From: Anastatus disparis
Taxonomy: Eukaryota > Arthropoda > Insecta > Hymenoptera > Eupelmidae
NCBI GenBank assembly: GCA_017163975.1
Contig: JAFFSR010000366.1
Span: 310,001 to 374,000, forward strand
Direction of reading: 5' to 3'
Length of the DNA stretch: 64,000 nt
The position numbers were made by a program, and so were the translations under genes. The notes beneath the pieces are model-generated. The model made no database searches and was not told the DNA's origin. It saw nothing but the letters and a program-made list of their open reading frames with translations. Position 1 is the stretch's first letter, and each line of letters opens with the position of its first letter. Below, one piece after another: positions 1 to 10,921 of the stretch.

Positions 1-551
1 TCTTTAAAAATATTGGTGTGAAATTAATTTTATTGTAGTCAATTAAATTTTTTTTTCAATTAACAAGAGCCATAGAATTATAAAGTTAAAAAAATAAATT
101 TTAAAATCAATTATAAATGTTGTTAAAATCATTGCATGTGTGCAATGCTATTTCATAGATAAAGATCATATATAAATTCATACAAAATCTTACGCAAGTT
201 AACATAAAACATAAATGTAAATAACTTCAAATAAAATCAGGTTATTATTGATTAAAAAAAAAGATATCGACGGTCGCGGGAAGGAGGCGTCATTTCATTT
301 ACAGTTGAAGGAAGGTGTCATTTCATTTTGGGATAAAAAGGGGCTTTTATTTCATTTCAATTCAAAGAAAAGTGCTTTGTCAAAAAAGATTTTTTTTAAA
401 ATTAATTATGTAGAAAACTCCAAAAGAAATTAATTTATTATAAAATTATAATAAATAAAATAAATAAATTCAATATAAAAATTGAGAAACATAAGCCTCA
501 TTATAAACCAAAATCAAATGACACCTTTCTTTAATCAAAATTGAATGACAT
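1..551. other. AT-rich segment without a supported gene
   Basis: No convincing coding region is seen. The 61-codon plus-strand frame near 248-433 has no recognisable domain. Short related blocks occur in both orientations: a GTGTCATTTCATTT-type block near 285-335 and its complement near 508-550. They may be the eroded ends of an inverted-repeat element that runs into the T-rich array to the right. Confidence 0.4.
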
Positions 552-1265
552 GGGCCTTTTTTTGGGCCTAATATTTTTTTGGGCTTTATATTTTCTTGAG
601 TCTTATATTTTTTTGGACGTATACATTTTTTGGGCCTTATATTTTTTGGGCCCAATATTTTTTTTGGCCTTATATTTTCTTGGGCTTTATATTTTTTTTT
701 GGACTTATACTTTTTTTGGGCCTTATATTTTTTGGGCACAGTGATTTTTTCTTCTTTATATTTTTTAAGTCTTATATTTTTTTGGGCCCAATAATTTTTT
801 CTTCTCTATATTTTGTGCGCATTATATTTTCTTGGGCCTTTTATTTTTTTGTGCCCAATATTTTTTGGGTCTTATATTTTCTTGAGCCTTATATTTTTTT
901 GGAACATACTTTTTTGGGCCTTACATTTTTTGGGCCCAATAATTTTTCCTTCCCTATATTTTTTGAGCCTTATATTTTTTGTGCCTTTTATTTTTTTGGG
1001 CCCAATAATTTTTTCTTTTTTATATTTTTTGAGCATTATATTTTCTTGAGCCTTATATTTTTTTGGAACTTATACTTTTTTTGTGCCTTACATTTTTTGG
1101 GCCCAATAATTTTTTCTTCTCTATTTTTTTTGAGCAATATATTTTCTTGAGCCTTATATTTTTTTGGAACTTATACTTTCTTTGTGCCTTACATTTTTTG
1201 AGCCCAATAATTTCTTCTCCTCTATATTTTTTGAGCCTTATATTTTTTTGGGCCCAATAATTTTT
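552..1265. repeat. T-rich array of GGGCC / CCTTATATTTTTT words
   Basis: About 700 bases are made of degenerate ~20-35 base units such as TTTTTTGGGCCTTATATT and GGGCCCAATAATTTTTTC. The GGGCCCAATAATTTTTTC block recurs near 785, 930, 1000, 1100 and 1200, which suggests partial higher-order homogenisation. The long open frames across it are low-complexity Phe/Leu/Tyr/Ile translations of the repeat and are not treated as genes. Confidence 0.8.
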
Positions 1266-2165
1266 TCTTTTCTAAAAATGTTTCTTTTCTATAAATGTTT
1301 CTAAGATTAAAAATTTTTAATTGATATAGAGTCAAATAACTTTTTTATATTGTTTACTACCGTGAACAAAAGATACCAGAAAAGAATTATTTCATAAAAG
1401 ATAGTGAAGCATTAATAATTCGAAGATATCATAATTTTTTGCCTTATCTTTAGGGCCTTATTTTTTCATAGTTGCTATATTTTTATCCTAATTTCTTGGG
1501 TTTTATTTTTTCAGTCTTTTTTCGGGTCTTATTTTCTATTTAATTTTTGGGCTCAATTAATAATTTATTTAGTCATTCATATGGTTTTTTTGCATGTGAC
1601 ATATGTCAAGTCGGCATTTTTTGCTTTATGACAATATTTTGTATGTTTTTGTTGCTTTAATTTTTGTATTTTTTACATATATGACTAGAGGAATCGATTA
1701 TATTTTTGAAATGTAAATGAGTAAATAAATTCTTATAAGCATTTATTATAAGTACCAAACTAGGTCTCTCTCTCTCTCTTGCTCTCTTACATTCTCACTC
1801 GATTTCCTACGTTTTCTCACGCTTTCTCATGCTTTTTCTCGCATTCCTACGTCTTGCTCCCTTACGCTTCTTTGTTCTCCCATGCATTCTCTTTCTTTCT
1901 GTCTCTTGCTGTCTTTTTCGCTTACCGTCACTTTTTGTTTTTTCTTTGTTCCTTTTCTTACTCTATCTTGCTCTTCTGTTTTTTTACAGCTTCTTGCATT
2001 TTTGTTTTTTACTTTAATAAAGCATTTCATCCAAGCCTGTTATTTTTTAAGGGATTCGTCAGTGGAGCGTTTTTTTTAAATTTGTTTATAACAGGCTCCG
2101 CTCCAGATGCTTATTTGCACAATATTTAGCAACAATTATTAAGCAGTTAATTTGACTGTGTATCT
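1266..2165. other. Non-coding segment with a CT microsatellite and a TTAA-type element fragment
   Basis: No gene is supported. A pyrimidine-rich tract begins with a (CT)n run near 1766 and continues to about 2030; its open frames on both strands are compositional. Bases 1590-1765 match the interior of the TTAA-duplicating miniature elements at 12509 and 48230, sharing TATGTCAAGTCGGCATTTTT and TATGACTAGAGGAAT. The fragment lacks both ends. Confidence 0.6.
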
Positions 2166-2710
2166 TTATGTGCAGCCAGTACAACAGCGCATCCCCATAT
2201 GCAGCCGATTCAACAGCGCATCACCATATGCAGCCGATTAAACAGTGCATTCCTATATGCAGCCGATTCAACAGCGCATTCCCATATGCAGCCGATTAAA
2301 CAGTGCATTCCTATATGCAGCCGATTCAACAGCGCATTCCCATATGCAGCCGATTCAACAGCGCATCCCCACACAGAAAGAAATTTGGCATTAGGAGATT
2401 TTAATGTCTTTTGAAATACTAAATGTAATTGTAACTAACATTACTATTTTTGAATTTGTAAATAAAATAAGTGGTAATTTTTTACTTCAACTTTCCTTAT
2501 AATACAGGATTCAATGTATACGGTATTCCAAAACTTCTTGTAATGGTATATTACAATTTTTAGAAAAACGCTTTACCGAATTCGAAATATATTATTTCGA
2601 TTATTTCTGAAATCGTACACGAACAAAATATGGTAATTAATTATTGCCAAATTTCTTTCTGTGCATATACAGCCGATTCAACAGCGCATCCCCATATGCA
2701 GCCGATTGTA
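2166..2710. repeat. 29-bp minisatellite, interrupted by a miniature transposon
   Basis: The unit is about CATATGCAGCCGATTCAACAGCGCATCCC. Roughly seven copies run from 2166 to 2371 and resume for one to two copies at 2664-2710. Units differ at a few positions (for example ATTAAACAGTGCATT against ATTCAACAGCGCATT), and these variants alternate, which suggests two-unit amplification. The array is split by the element at 2372-2663. Confidence 0.9.
2372..2663. mobile_element. 292-bp miniature element with CACAGAAAG ends
   Basis: Near-perfect inverted ends CACAGAAAGAAATTTGGCA lie at both borders. The surrounding minisatellite gives the empty site: a CCCATATG step is split with CA on both sides, so the target duplication is the 2 bases CA. 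No coding capacity. The CAC start and 2-bp duplication resemble the elements at 9969 and 15238. A CACTA/EnSpm-like origin is possible but unproven. Confidence 0.88.
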
Positions 2711-3054
2711 CTGTGAATTTTGAAATGCAATCTATATTACTGCGCGTTTCCATGTACAGTCAATTCATCAGTGCTTTCTAAAATGCATCATGATTTTGAA
2801 TATTGTCCTTGAAAGGGCAACATATGATTGTCCATGACTGAAGACGGGCGATGGCAAATATACACCAACTTTTTCATAAGATTGTCCTTGGGATTTATTA
2901 AAAGTCATTGCAAAACCTAATCTAATAGGAAACTGTTTTCTCTGCATGTTAAAAGGGATATCTTCTTTAGATGGAGATGAAATTATTCTTGGAATAAAAA
3001 CTAATTTACCTTTGTTTTTTCCACTTGACAATTCAGCTTGGATAGAATATCTTA

Positions 3055-3717
3055 CTAGGAGAGTATCAGACCTCCGGATCACGGATTTTGCTCAAACTTT
3101 GGGATAAGTTTTCAGATGTCAAAATATGAAAGGAAACAAAATTTTAGACCCCAACGCTCAATATTTCCTTAGTTACAGGCAATTAAAGAATATCTCTAAA
3201 AAATTTACTAGATTTTCAAACGCTTACAGCTCCTTAGCATTGATACTTAGGAGCATGAACCTTTTTTTAAATGAAAGCTGAGCTCAAATCCTTTCGAAAT
3301 AGTAGTTATAGTATGTCAAAATATTATTTTTTCCCAAAGTTATAGCGTGATAAACATTTGACCCAATTTCAGCTTTTGTTATTAAATAATGTTTTAAGAA
3401 GAAAAATCAGGTCCAATGTTTATCACGCTATAACTTTCGGAAAAAATAATATTTTGGCATGCTATAACTACTATTTTGAAAGGATTTGAGCCCAGCTTTT
3501 ACTTAAAAAAGTTTGAAGCTCCTAGCTATCAATGCTAAGGAACTATATGCGTTTGAAAATCTAGTAACTTTTTTAGTTATTTTCTTTAATTGCCTGTAAC
3601 TAGGGAAATATTGAGCGTTGGGGTCTAAAATTTTGTTTTCTTTCATATTTTGACATATGAAAACTTATCCCAACATTTAAGCAAAATCCGTGATCCGGAG
3701 GTCTGATACTCTCCTAG
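3055..3717. mobile_element. 663-bp foldback element, CTAGGAGAGT ends, TTA duplication (copy 1)
   Basis: The whole element is a near-perfect palindrome: the left arm from CTAGGAGAGTATCAGACC is mirrored by the right arm to 3717, with a short loop near 3380. TTA flanks both sides (3052-3054 and 3718-3720). It interrupts the helicase frame, and removing the element plus one TTA leaves that frame continuous. That supports insertion with a 3-bp duplication. No coding capacity. Confidence 0.92.
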
Positions 3718-4104
3718 TTAGTAGGTTTTTTACTATTAACCTTGTCCCGTTACAAAGTCCATCATTTACATTCAAATTTCTCAAAAGAATTATAACAGCT
3801 CCTACTTTTAAATGTAATTTATGTGGTGGAAGTCCATTAGGAATTAACGTATTTAAAAATTCTGTAGGTAATATAACATCTAAATTTTGTTTGTTATCAT
3901 CTTCGGCTGTATCAATACTTAAATATTCAACATAGTCTCCTTCTATTATATTCAAAACGTCGTTATTGATTTGAATAACATCATTATTTTTAGGAGCCAA
4001 AATAACTTTATCCACTAGATTTTCACTATTTATTTTTATTTTATTTCCAATTATTTCTTCGACAAGATGTTCTCTAATGATAAGATTTTCTGGTATAGCA
4101 CTTA

Positions 4105-4790
4105 CTAGGAGAGTAACCCTTGTTTGGGTCACGGATCTTGCTGTAACTTGCGGATATGTTTTTATACATAAAATCATGAAAAAAGCTGCAAGCATTCGGT
4201 CTAACGCTCGATCATTCCAAGATTATGAGCGATTTTGTCAAATTTTTTTGAAATATCATTGTTTATATTATTGAATATTACTCCCCAACGGGAGCTTCCA
4301 AGTTCATTCTGAAAAATTCTTCTGATAGTTGAGATTAAATCCTTTCGATTAAAAAAAAAACGTGTTCAAAAAGCTCAACCAGTTCAGAAGTTATGGAGAA
4401 ATAAAAATTGTTATGAATATTTTCATAAAATTTTGCATAAAATTAAACTTAAATTTTCATGAAATTATTATGCTGATTTTTTCAAGTTTTGTATTTTGCT
4501 ATAACTTTTGAATGGGTTGAGCTTTTTGAACACGTTTTTTTTCTAATCGAAAGGATTTAATCTCAACTTTTAGAAGAATTTTTCAGAATAAACTTAGAGA
4601 CTCCCTTTGGGGAGTAATATTCAATAATATAAACAATGATTTTTCAAAAAAATTTGACAAAATAACTCATAATCTTGGAATGATCGAGCGTTAGACCGAA
4701 TGCTTGCGGTTTTTTTCATGATTTTATGTATAAAAACATATCTGCAAGTTATAGCAAGATCCGTGACCCAAACAAGGGTTATACTCCTAG
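4105..4790. mobile_element. 686-bp foldback element, CTAGGAGAGT ends, TTA duplication (copy 2)
   Basis: Near-complete palindrome with ends CTAGGAGAGTAACCC and the outer motif GGGTCACGGAT, against CCGGATCACGGAT in copy 1. TTA lies on both sides (4102-4104 and 4791-4793). The interior differs from copy 1 although the ends are clearly related, so these are two subfamilies. It sits in the same helicase gene about 390 bases away. Confidence 0.9.
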
Positions 4791-6159
4791 TTAGTTAATT
4801 ATAATCTTCAAAAAGATTACGACGTTTTCCTTCTCCGATATCTAATAACCATTGTTTGAAATTATTATCATTATCTGAAACTCGCAGATTTTCACTTGAT
4901 GTCGTACGCATAAAATTTTGCCATAATAAACTAAATTTAACCGTATTTTCTATAATATTAAAATGACTTCCATGTCGAAAGATTGGTAATGTTTGCCTAA
5001 AATCTCCTGATACAATTACAGTTTTACCACCGAAGGGTTGGTGTTGTACATCGCATAAATCTTGAAAAAGACGATCAACTGCCTCAAAAGCAAATTTAGA
5101 AGTCATAGATATTTCATCCTTCTGCAGAGTTAGGCTTAACATTAAATGTTGTGCAATCTGTTATATTCAACGGTAGTTTAAATGTTGTGTGCACTGTTTT
5201 TCCATCAATCAATAAATTCGCTGCTATACCTGTCCAAGCAACACGTAAGTAACGTATATTACGATATTTAAAATAAGCTATTAAAATGTTAAGTAAATAA
5301 CTTTTTCCTGTTCCACCTGGTCCATCAATATAAATACATTTTTGTTTATTTTGATTTAAACTTTTTATAGTAGAGTCAAATATTTGTCTTTCTTTTTATT
5401 TTAAGGAATTTATTTTTGTTTCCAATTCATTTAGAATATCATCATTATAATTTAAAATTGTTTCATCATTATTATCTTCTATGTATGTGCTTATGTTAGG
5501 TAAATTAAAATCATTTAAAGAAAATCCATTGATATGTAAATTATTTTGAATAACATTCAATGCCAATATTTCGCCTATATCTTTTTCGTATTTAGGATGA
5601 TAAAACTTATCTTTATATTTTTCGATTAAATCTCGTGCATTTATGGGATTATGAAAAATGCAAATAAAAGCGAATAATTTACAAAGAGCATGAGGGAATT
5701 CTGTTAATGATGCTTCCTCTAAACATCGGTCCCATTCTTCATCTTCATTAATTAATTGTTTAGCTTTAGCTGCTTCATAAAACGAAGTACATATTACATT
5801 ATCAATATTACGTAAATCTTCAAAAGATGTGGCGCCTCTAACATGTAATAGTAATAATCTAATAAAGTAGCGTTCTCTATCTTTTGGATTTACCAAATAC
5901 ATTCTACTAAGTATTGGTTTCCTTATTTTTTTTTTTTATTCCACTTTTTTAGTTTTTTGTCAAATGTATAAAAACGCGGTATTTCTGCATACAAGTAATC
6001 TCGAGCTTCTAAATCTTCTCGATTCAATTCGAAATATGCTGTTAATATTCTTCCCACATTTTTCTGCATGATCGTTTCTTCTTTTTCTTCTTTAAAAAAT
6101 ACATTTTGTTGATTTTCTTCATGAACGCTTAGTCTTTTTATAGTATGTGAAATAACATT

Positions 6160-7495
6160 TTAAGGATATTCTAATAATCTGTGCATTGCTTCAGGCGGAC
6201 ATAAATATCGTATATTTATGTATTGTTGTATTTCATCATATTCATATTCAACATTTTCATTATTATCATTTTGAAAAGTGTCTTTCTTTTCTGTTTGGAA
6301 ATCAACATTCACTTCGCGTATTTTAATGTATGCACAATCATGACCTTTATAACAATATTTAAATAAAGATTAAATGCATTGTACAGTGGAACATACTTCT
6401 ACGTTTATATCTGCATTCAATTTTAATAATAAGTAAGGATTATAAGGAACAACAAATCCATTACCTGCTACTTTTTCTATAAATTTATTCTTAAAAATTA
6501 TTTTGACGCCATCATTTTTACGTTTGTATAATAGATAGTCATTAAATTTAAATACTGTTGAATCATTAAATTTTTTTGGGAAACGTTTTGTACATTGCTT
6601 CGTATTTTTATCCATGCATGGACAATTTATATTTTGCATACCACAGGGACCGTGTATCATAAATTGTTATAATTTCGGATAAATATCTTTATTTGGGATT
6701 TCTGCCGATTTCTGCACTTGTTATTTCATCAACTTTTTCGGGGGTGTTAATTTTATCATTTTTATCTAAGAATAATAACATATACATATGTGGTAATCCT
6801 CGTTTTTGAAATTCAATTACGTAACTGTACGCAACACATCTTTCAAATATTCCTCTTTTAATTACTAAATCTTTAAATTCTTCCACTTTTTGATGAAATA
6901 CTTTTGTTACAATATCCGGCCTATCTATTAAATTTTCATTATTTTCCAAGTTTTCAATTATTTCTTTCCAATGTGAATTGGTTTCATCTACGAAGTATAC
7001 TTAGAGTATCCACCAAGCATCCACGATCATCATAAAGATTTGCCATTGTATCCAGAGCATCAAGCGCCACCTGGTAGCTAACAAGAAGAACTACTAACAA
7101 CACTTGATAATAAGAAGCGACACGTAATTCATTACATCGCTTTGAAGCAGGTAATCAAGCATGGAGTCGTTGTAAAGAAGGTAATTTACAAGTGTCATCG
7201 AGTCCATGTAATTTTGTTTCATAAATCGTGGACTGCCTGTAAAATTTGATGGTAATATGACCATTTTTCCAATTTTTGACGATTTTAATTCTTTTTTGTT
7301 ATGTAAATAGTCCATTACTCCTTTGTGACAATCACTTCTTAATATATTTTGATTTTTTCGTATAAAATATAATCTAGAGGTTTCAACTTTTACAAATGCA
7401 AAGATGATTGCCTGATGAGATATTTTCCCCAATTTGAGGTATGGATTAAATTCATTTCTAATACTAAATCTATAATTATAAAATTGCAAATTTTA
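6160..7495 (-). pseudogene. Helitron Rep (HUH endonuclease) domain, broken
   Basis: Recognisable Rep blocks in order are: QFYNYRFSIRNEFNPYLKLGK and VILPSNFTGSPRFMKQNYMDSM (7200-7489), FQKRGLPHMYMLLFLD (6689-6949), MIHGPCG with PCMDKNTKQCTKRFPKKF and VVPYNPYLLLKLNADINVEV (6370-6660), and KYCYKGHDCA then RYLCPPEAMHRLLEYP (6160-6370). In Helitrons this protein nicks and joins DNA ends. Here the metal-binding HUH pair reads H-M-Y, so the second His is lost. The segment before KYCYKGHD has a stop where the first catalytic-Tyr region is expected. The FTCNP region expected between the first two blocks is absent where a foreign fragment lies. Confidence 0.92.
6999..7195 (+). pseudogene. DNA polymerase B fragment inside the Helitron, opposite strand
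   Basis: The plus strand reads LEYPPSIHDHHKDLPLYPEH, one stop, then EELLTTLDNKKRHVIHYIAL and a Lys/Val-rich tail. The pattern LEYP-x-x-hHD-x-H-x-D-x-P-x-x-PE followed by LL-TL-x-DK-x-x-x-VIHY is familiar from the family B DNA polymerases (organellar/viral type) scattered through arthropod genomes. Only about 65 residues remain and no catalytic motif is present. It lies where Helitron Rep sequence is missing, so it probably arrived by insertion or patch repair. Family recognition is from memory of the motif. Confidence 0.7.
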
Positions 7496-7499
7496 AATA

Positions 7500-8460
7500 T
7501 TAGTTTTTCCAAATTTACTTTTCATATTTGGCATCCATCCATAACCACGATTAGGATAAATTAGCGGATATGTCATAGGATCTGTATGTTCGCTAATTGT
7601 TGGTATACTACTTGGTTTTTCATACTTAGAGTATAAATGACAATATCACGTTCGATAGGAGGAAGATCATCTTTTCGAACATATACTATCGCGACTTCAT
7701 TACAGGTAGGTACATTATATCTATTTTTATCCAAATTGTTATTGCGGACAATAGACATTGTAACTGTTCTTGGAGGACAATTGATTTTTGCACATCGTTG
7801 TAGTTCTTCTTTTTCTACTTAATGCATCATTTTATAAGCTTTTGCATAAGGGTTAATGTTTCTTATCAAATTATCTAATTTTTTTAATAATACTAAATTT
7901 GTATTGAATTTATTACGTTCAATCGTTGCAATTTCATTATCTAAAACATATAATTGTCCATATTTACGTGCTTCATCTTTATTAGGATGCAAAGCATACA
8001 CATTATGATAAATTTGTCCACATATTTTCATAAATTATGGTCCTTTACCTGTCAATTTATCAAAATTAGCTACAAAACTTGCGAACGCTAAAGCATTATT
8101 GTATAATCTTACATTTTGTCAAAAATCAATACTTTCTTTTGTAAGTTCGGTTGCTAAAAGTTTTAATCGTTCTGGGTAAGGAGGATTGTCTAAAAATTCC
8201 ACCTTACCTTTATGACAACAATTGGAGAAATCTTTACTTTTACTATATTCGAAAGCAAAATGCTTTGCATCACAATAAACACATGATATGTGTCATGGAG
8301 CCAATGTAATTTTCAGATATAACATTTTCATCAAAATATATATTTGCAATACAACCAATGAGTTTAGAATTACTTTCTTCTGATAGAACTTTTTCATTTA
8401 ATTTCTTTAATTTTTTTCCCATTATATCCTTAATTTTATCATTTTTTTTGTTTATCATGA
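7500..8460 (-). pseudogene. Helitron N-terminal region, broken
   Basis: The minus strand shows the conserved block ahead of Rep: CVYCDAKHFAFE, NCCHKGKVEFLDNPP, a stop, NNALAFASFVANFDKLTGKG, a stop, then FMKICGQIYHNVYALHPNK and RKYGQLYVLDNE with NPYAKAY (7573-8280). The Cys/His spacing looks like a zinc-binding module. At least three stops or frame changes are visible. It continues directly from the Lys-rich region on one side and into Rep on the other. Confidence 0.85.
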
Positions 8461-8560
8461 CATTATTATTGTTATTACTAATTTTATTATTGTTATTTTC
8501 AATATAATAATTAACGTCTTCAATTTTTAATCGTTTACACTTTATAAGTGACGTTTTTAA

Positions 8561-9640
8561 TTAATAAGAATCATATTTATATTTTCGTTTTCTCTCATCT
8601 GTTGGTTTATGCATTCCAATATTATAATTAAAATGTTGAAATTGGTAAAAATCATTATTCATTTGCGTTTTGTCAATAACATCTGAAATTTCCAATTGTT
8701 GATCATCAATTTTTTCAATTATTTCCATTTTATCATATTCAACATAATGTTCATTTTTTAATTTTCCATAAGTTTTTCTTTTGCGTAATGCTTCTTTTTC
8801 ACGTAGCTGTTTCAATTCATCAGTCCTTATATTTTGAATCGATTTTACTTTTGCTATTCTATTCTCTTCTAATATTTTTTCATATTTATGTGATTTCTTT
8901 TTTTTAATTTTATATAAGCTTCTTTCTTTTGTGAAGCCTCACTCGCACGTATTTGTTCCAATTCACCATTACTTTTTTTTTCTTGGATTCTGTTTTGTTT
9001 TTTTTTTTTAGTATTTTTTAACTTTTTTATATATTTATTTGGTTCAGAATCTTTTAATTTTATATAAGCTTCTTTCTTACGTGAAGCCTCATCAGAACGT
9101 ATTTGTTCTGATTGATCATTACTTTTCATTTTCTTGAATTCCAATTTCGTTTTCCTAGTATTTTCTAACATTTCTTGATATTTATTAGGTTGTTCCATTT
9201 TCGTTTTTAAATAAGCTTTTTTTTCGTAAAGCATCATTGACACGTTTTTGTTCTAATTTTTTTTTTTCCTGCATTTTTGTAATTTTTTGTTTTATTGCAT
9301 TTTTTCGATATTCATTCGATTTTTCTGTCACCTTTTTCTTAATCAATTTTGTTATACACAAAGATTCCTTGTTATCTATTTCTTTTAATTCTTTTCTTTC
9401 TTGATTTAATTCAATCTCATTATTCCTAATTTTATCATCTTTATAATTTATGCTAATATCATCAAAATCCATTAAATAATCATTTTGTCTTAAAAATTTT
9501 TTTTCTGAAGAGTCATTGTCAATTTCCATTGAAATTATTTCAAGATTAGAATCTTTTGGTTTGCAATACATTTGCATCATTTTTTTTTGTTCTGCTAATA
9601 ACTGCATTTGTAATTTTTTTTCAAGAAGTTCAATCTCAGC
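8561..9640 (-). pseudogene. Lys/Glu-rich repeated linker of the Helitron polyprotein
   Basis: Two overlapping frames (8869-9243 and 9185-9640), plus 8561-8815 after a further break, encode a charged, coiled-coil-like region. A ~38-residue unit repeats: QIRxxEAxxKKEAYIKLK followed by PNKYxxxLxNTxK. Repeated Lys/Arg-rich linkers between a Ulp1-like domain and the Helitron Rep region are familiar in animal Helitrons. Frame changes near 9200 and 8840 show decay. Confidence 0.75.
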
Positions 9641-9968
9641 GTTATCTAAATTTAATGGTATTTTTTTTAAACAAGGTTCATGACAAAAACTTTTTTTTAT
9701 CATGTCCGGTGGATTATTGTAATTGATAGTTGCATTATTATAATTACGTAAAATTGGAAACATTGTTATTTGCTGTGTTTCAAAAATTTTCAATAAATGT
9801 AATCGCATTTGGGAAATATCGTATTGTAAGCAACATGGACATAAATTGTAAAGTACTGAAACAGCAAAAGCAATTGCAAAAACGCCGCAATCATAATTAT
9901 TTGTTTGTGATTGTACTGTTTCGAAAACTATGCTTAATTCTGATTTGTTCCGAAATAATTTGTTTATA

Positions 9969-10778
9969 CACTGAGAAAAATATATAATTAAAAATTACTA
10001 TATTTTTCACTAATGGGGAGACAAACTCGACATATGCAGGAAAATTAACATACTTTTATGAAAATTTACTATACTTCTACGAGTTTATGATATACGCGCT
10101 CACAAAAATTGCTATTCAGTATCGTAAAAATTATGAATACAGAGAATGACACAACGAGACTGCTGTTGCCGCGCTTAATCACTAGGTGGCGACTCATTTT
10201 TTCAATCTGCGAGCGGTAAGAGAAGTACTTGGTTGGTATATAAGAGAATTTGAAACAGAGGCTTTTAAATATTTTCGCGTTCGTGATTATACGCGTTAGG
10301 TAGAATATGCGTTAGGTGTAGCGTGTGAGTGCGATTAACTTGTTATAATGTGTGTAATTTAGGATAAATGTAGTAATATACAACTTCGAAAAGAGCGTTT
10401 CATAATTTGCGAAAAGTGCCTTTCTAACAATAACACACAAACAAAATAATTCTTCCTCAACTGAATTTGAAAACACAAGCGAAATTCTCAGAACGTCAAC
10501 GAGCATCGGAAAATAATATTTTTAGAATTTAAAAAAAAATTCATATCCATGATATTTAATACATGATATTTATAAAATCTAATATGCAGTATAGTAAAAT
10601 TTGCTAAAAGGTGTAGAAAAATTTGATATATAGTATAGTAAAATTTGATGCTTTGAAATTTTACTATATACATATACTAAAATTTAATACATATCGAGTT
10701 TGTCTCTCCGATGTTATACAGTATAGTAATTTTTTCATTAAGTTTGTGCTAATATTTAATCATACATTTCTCTCCGTG
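9969..10778. mobile_element. 810-bp element with CAC(T/G)GAGA ends, TA duplication
   Basis: The left end CACTGAGAAAAATATATAAT is matched inverted by the right end (CACGGAGAGAAATGTATGAT as complement). TA lies at 9967-9968 and 10779-10780. Sub-terminal repeats include AGTATAGTAAAATTTGAT. The interior has a GC-richer segment near 10160-10240 (GCGAGCGGTAAGAG and a TATATAAGAG box) that also occurs near 20070-20125. It interrupts the Ulp1-like domain between its His and Cys motifs. No protein is recognised inside. Confidence 0.8.
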
Positions 10779-10921
10779 TATAGATTTTATGCTCATCTTG
10801 TAAATATTTAAGATTGAAGCTGTCATATGTATGAATTATTTTATTATTATAATACATACAAATCCAGTGACCACTTTTTAAATTTCCAGAAAATAATAAT
10901 TGTATAAATTGGGTATCAATA

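Larger units (their letters stand above)
2768..5930 (-). pseudogene. Helitron PIF1-type helicase domain, broken
   Basis: This is the C-terminal helicase half of a Helitron RepHel protein, which would unwind DNA during rolling-circle transposition. Reading the minus strand from high to low coordinates: a conserved pre-helicase region (RLLLLHVRGATSFEDL, 5396-5902), Walker A GPGGTGKSYLL near 5300, Walker B DEISM with following SGDFRQTLP (4795-5142), the middle domain (PENLIIREHL to LHLKVGAVIILLRNL, 3720-4104), and motif VI-like [19 protein letters not shown] with YVALSR (2768-3051). Two foldback elements split it. Removing each insertion plus one TTA copy keeps the frame, although a stop lies next to the second site. 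A frameshift also separates Walker A from Walker B. It is certainly inactive. Confidence 0.93.

Noticed and set aside
541..1260. Several plus-strand open frames of 65-184 codons rich in Phe, Leu, Tyr and Ile
   Set aside because: They are translations of a T-rich tandem array in more than one frame. No ATG context, domain or codon pattern supports a membrane protein.
1779..2129. A 116-codon Ser/Phe-rich plus-strand frame
   Set aside because: It lies in a pyrimidine-rich tract that is open in three frames and on the other strand, so composition explains it.
2166..2710. Regularly repeated 29-base units resembling a CRISPR array
   Set aside because: Repeats are contiguous, without unique spacers, and the window is eukaryotic. 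It is a minisatellite.
3055..4790. Perfect long hairpins as candidate microRNA or structured RNA genes
   Set aside because: Target duplications, related copies and restoration of the interrupted helicase frame fit transposons better.
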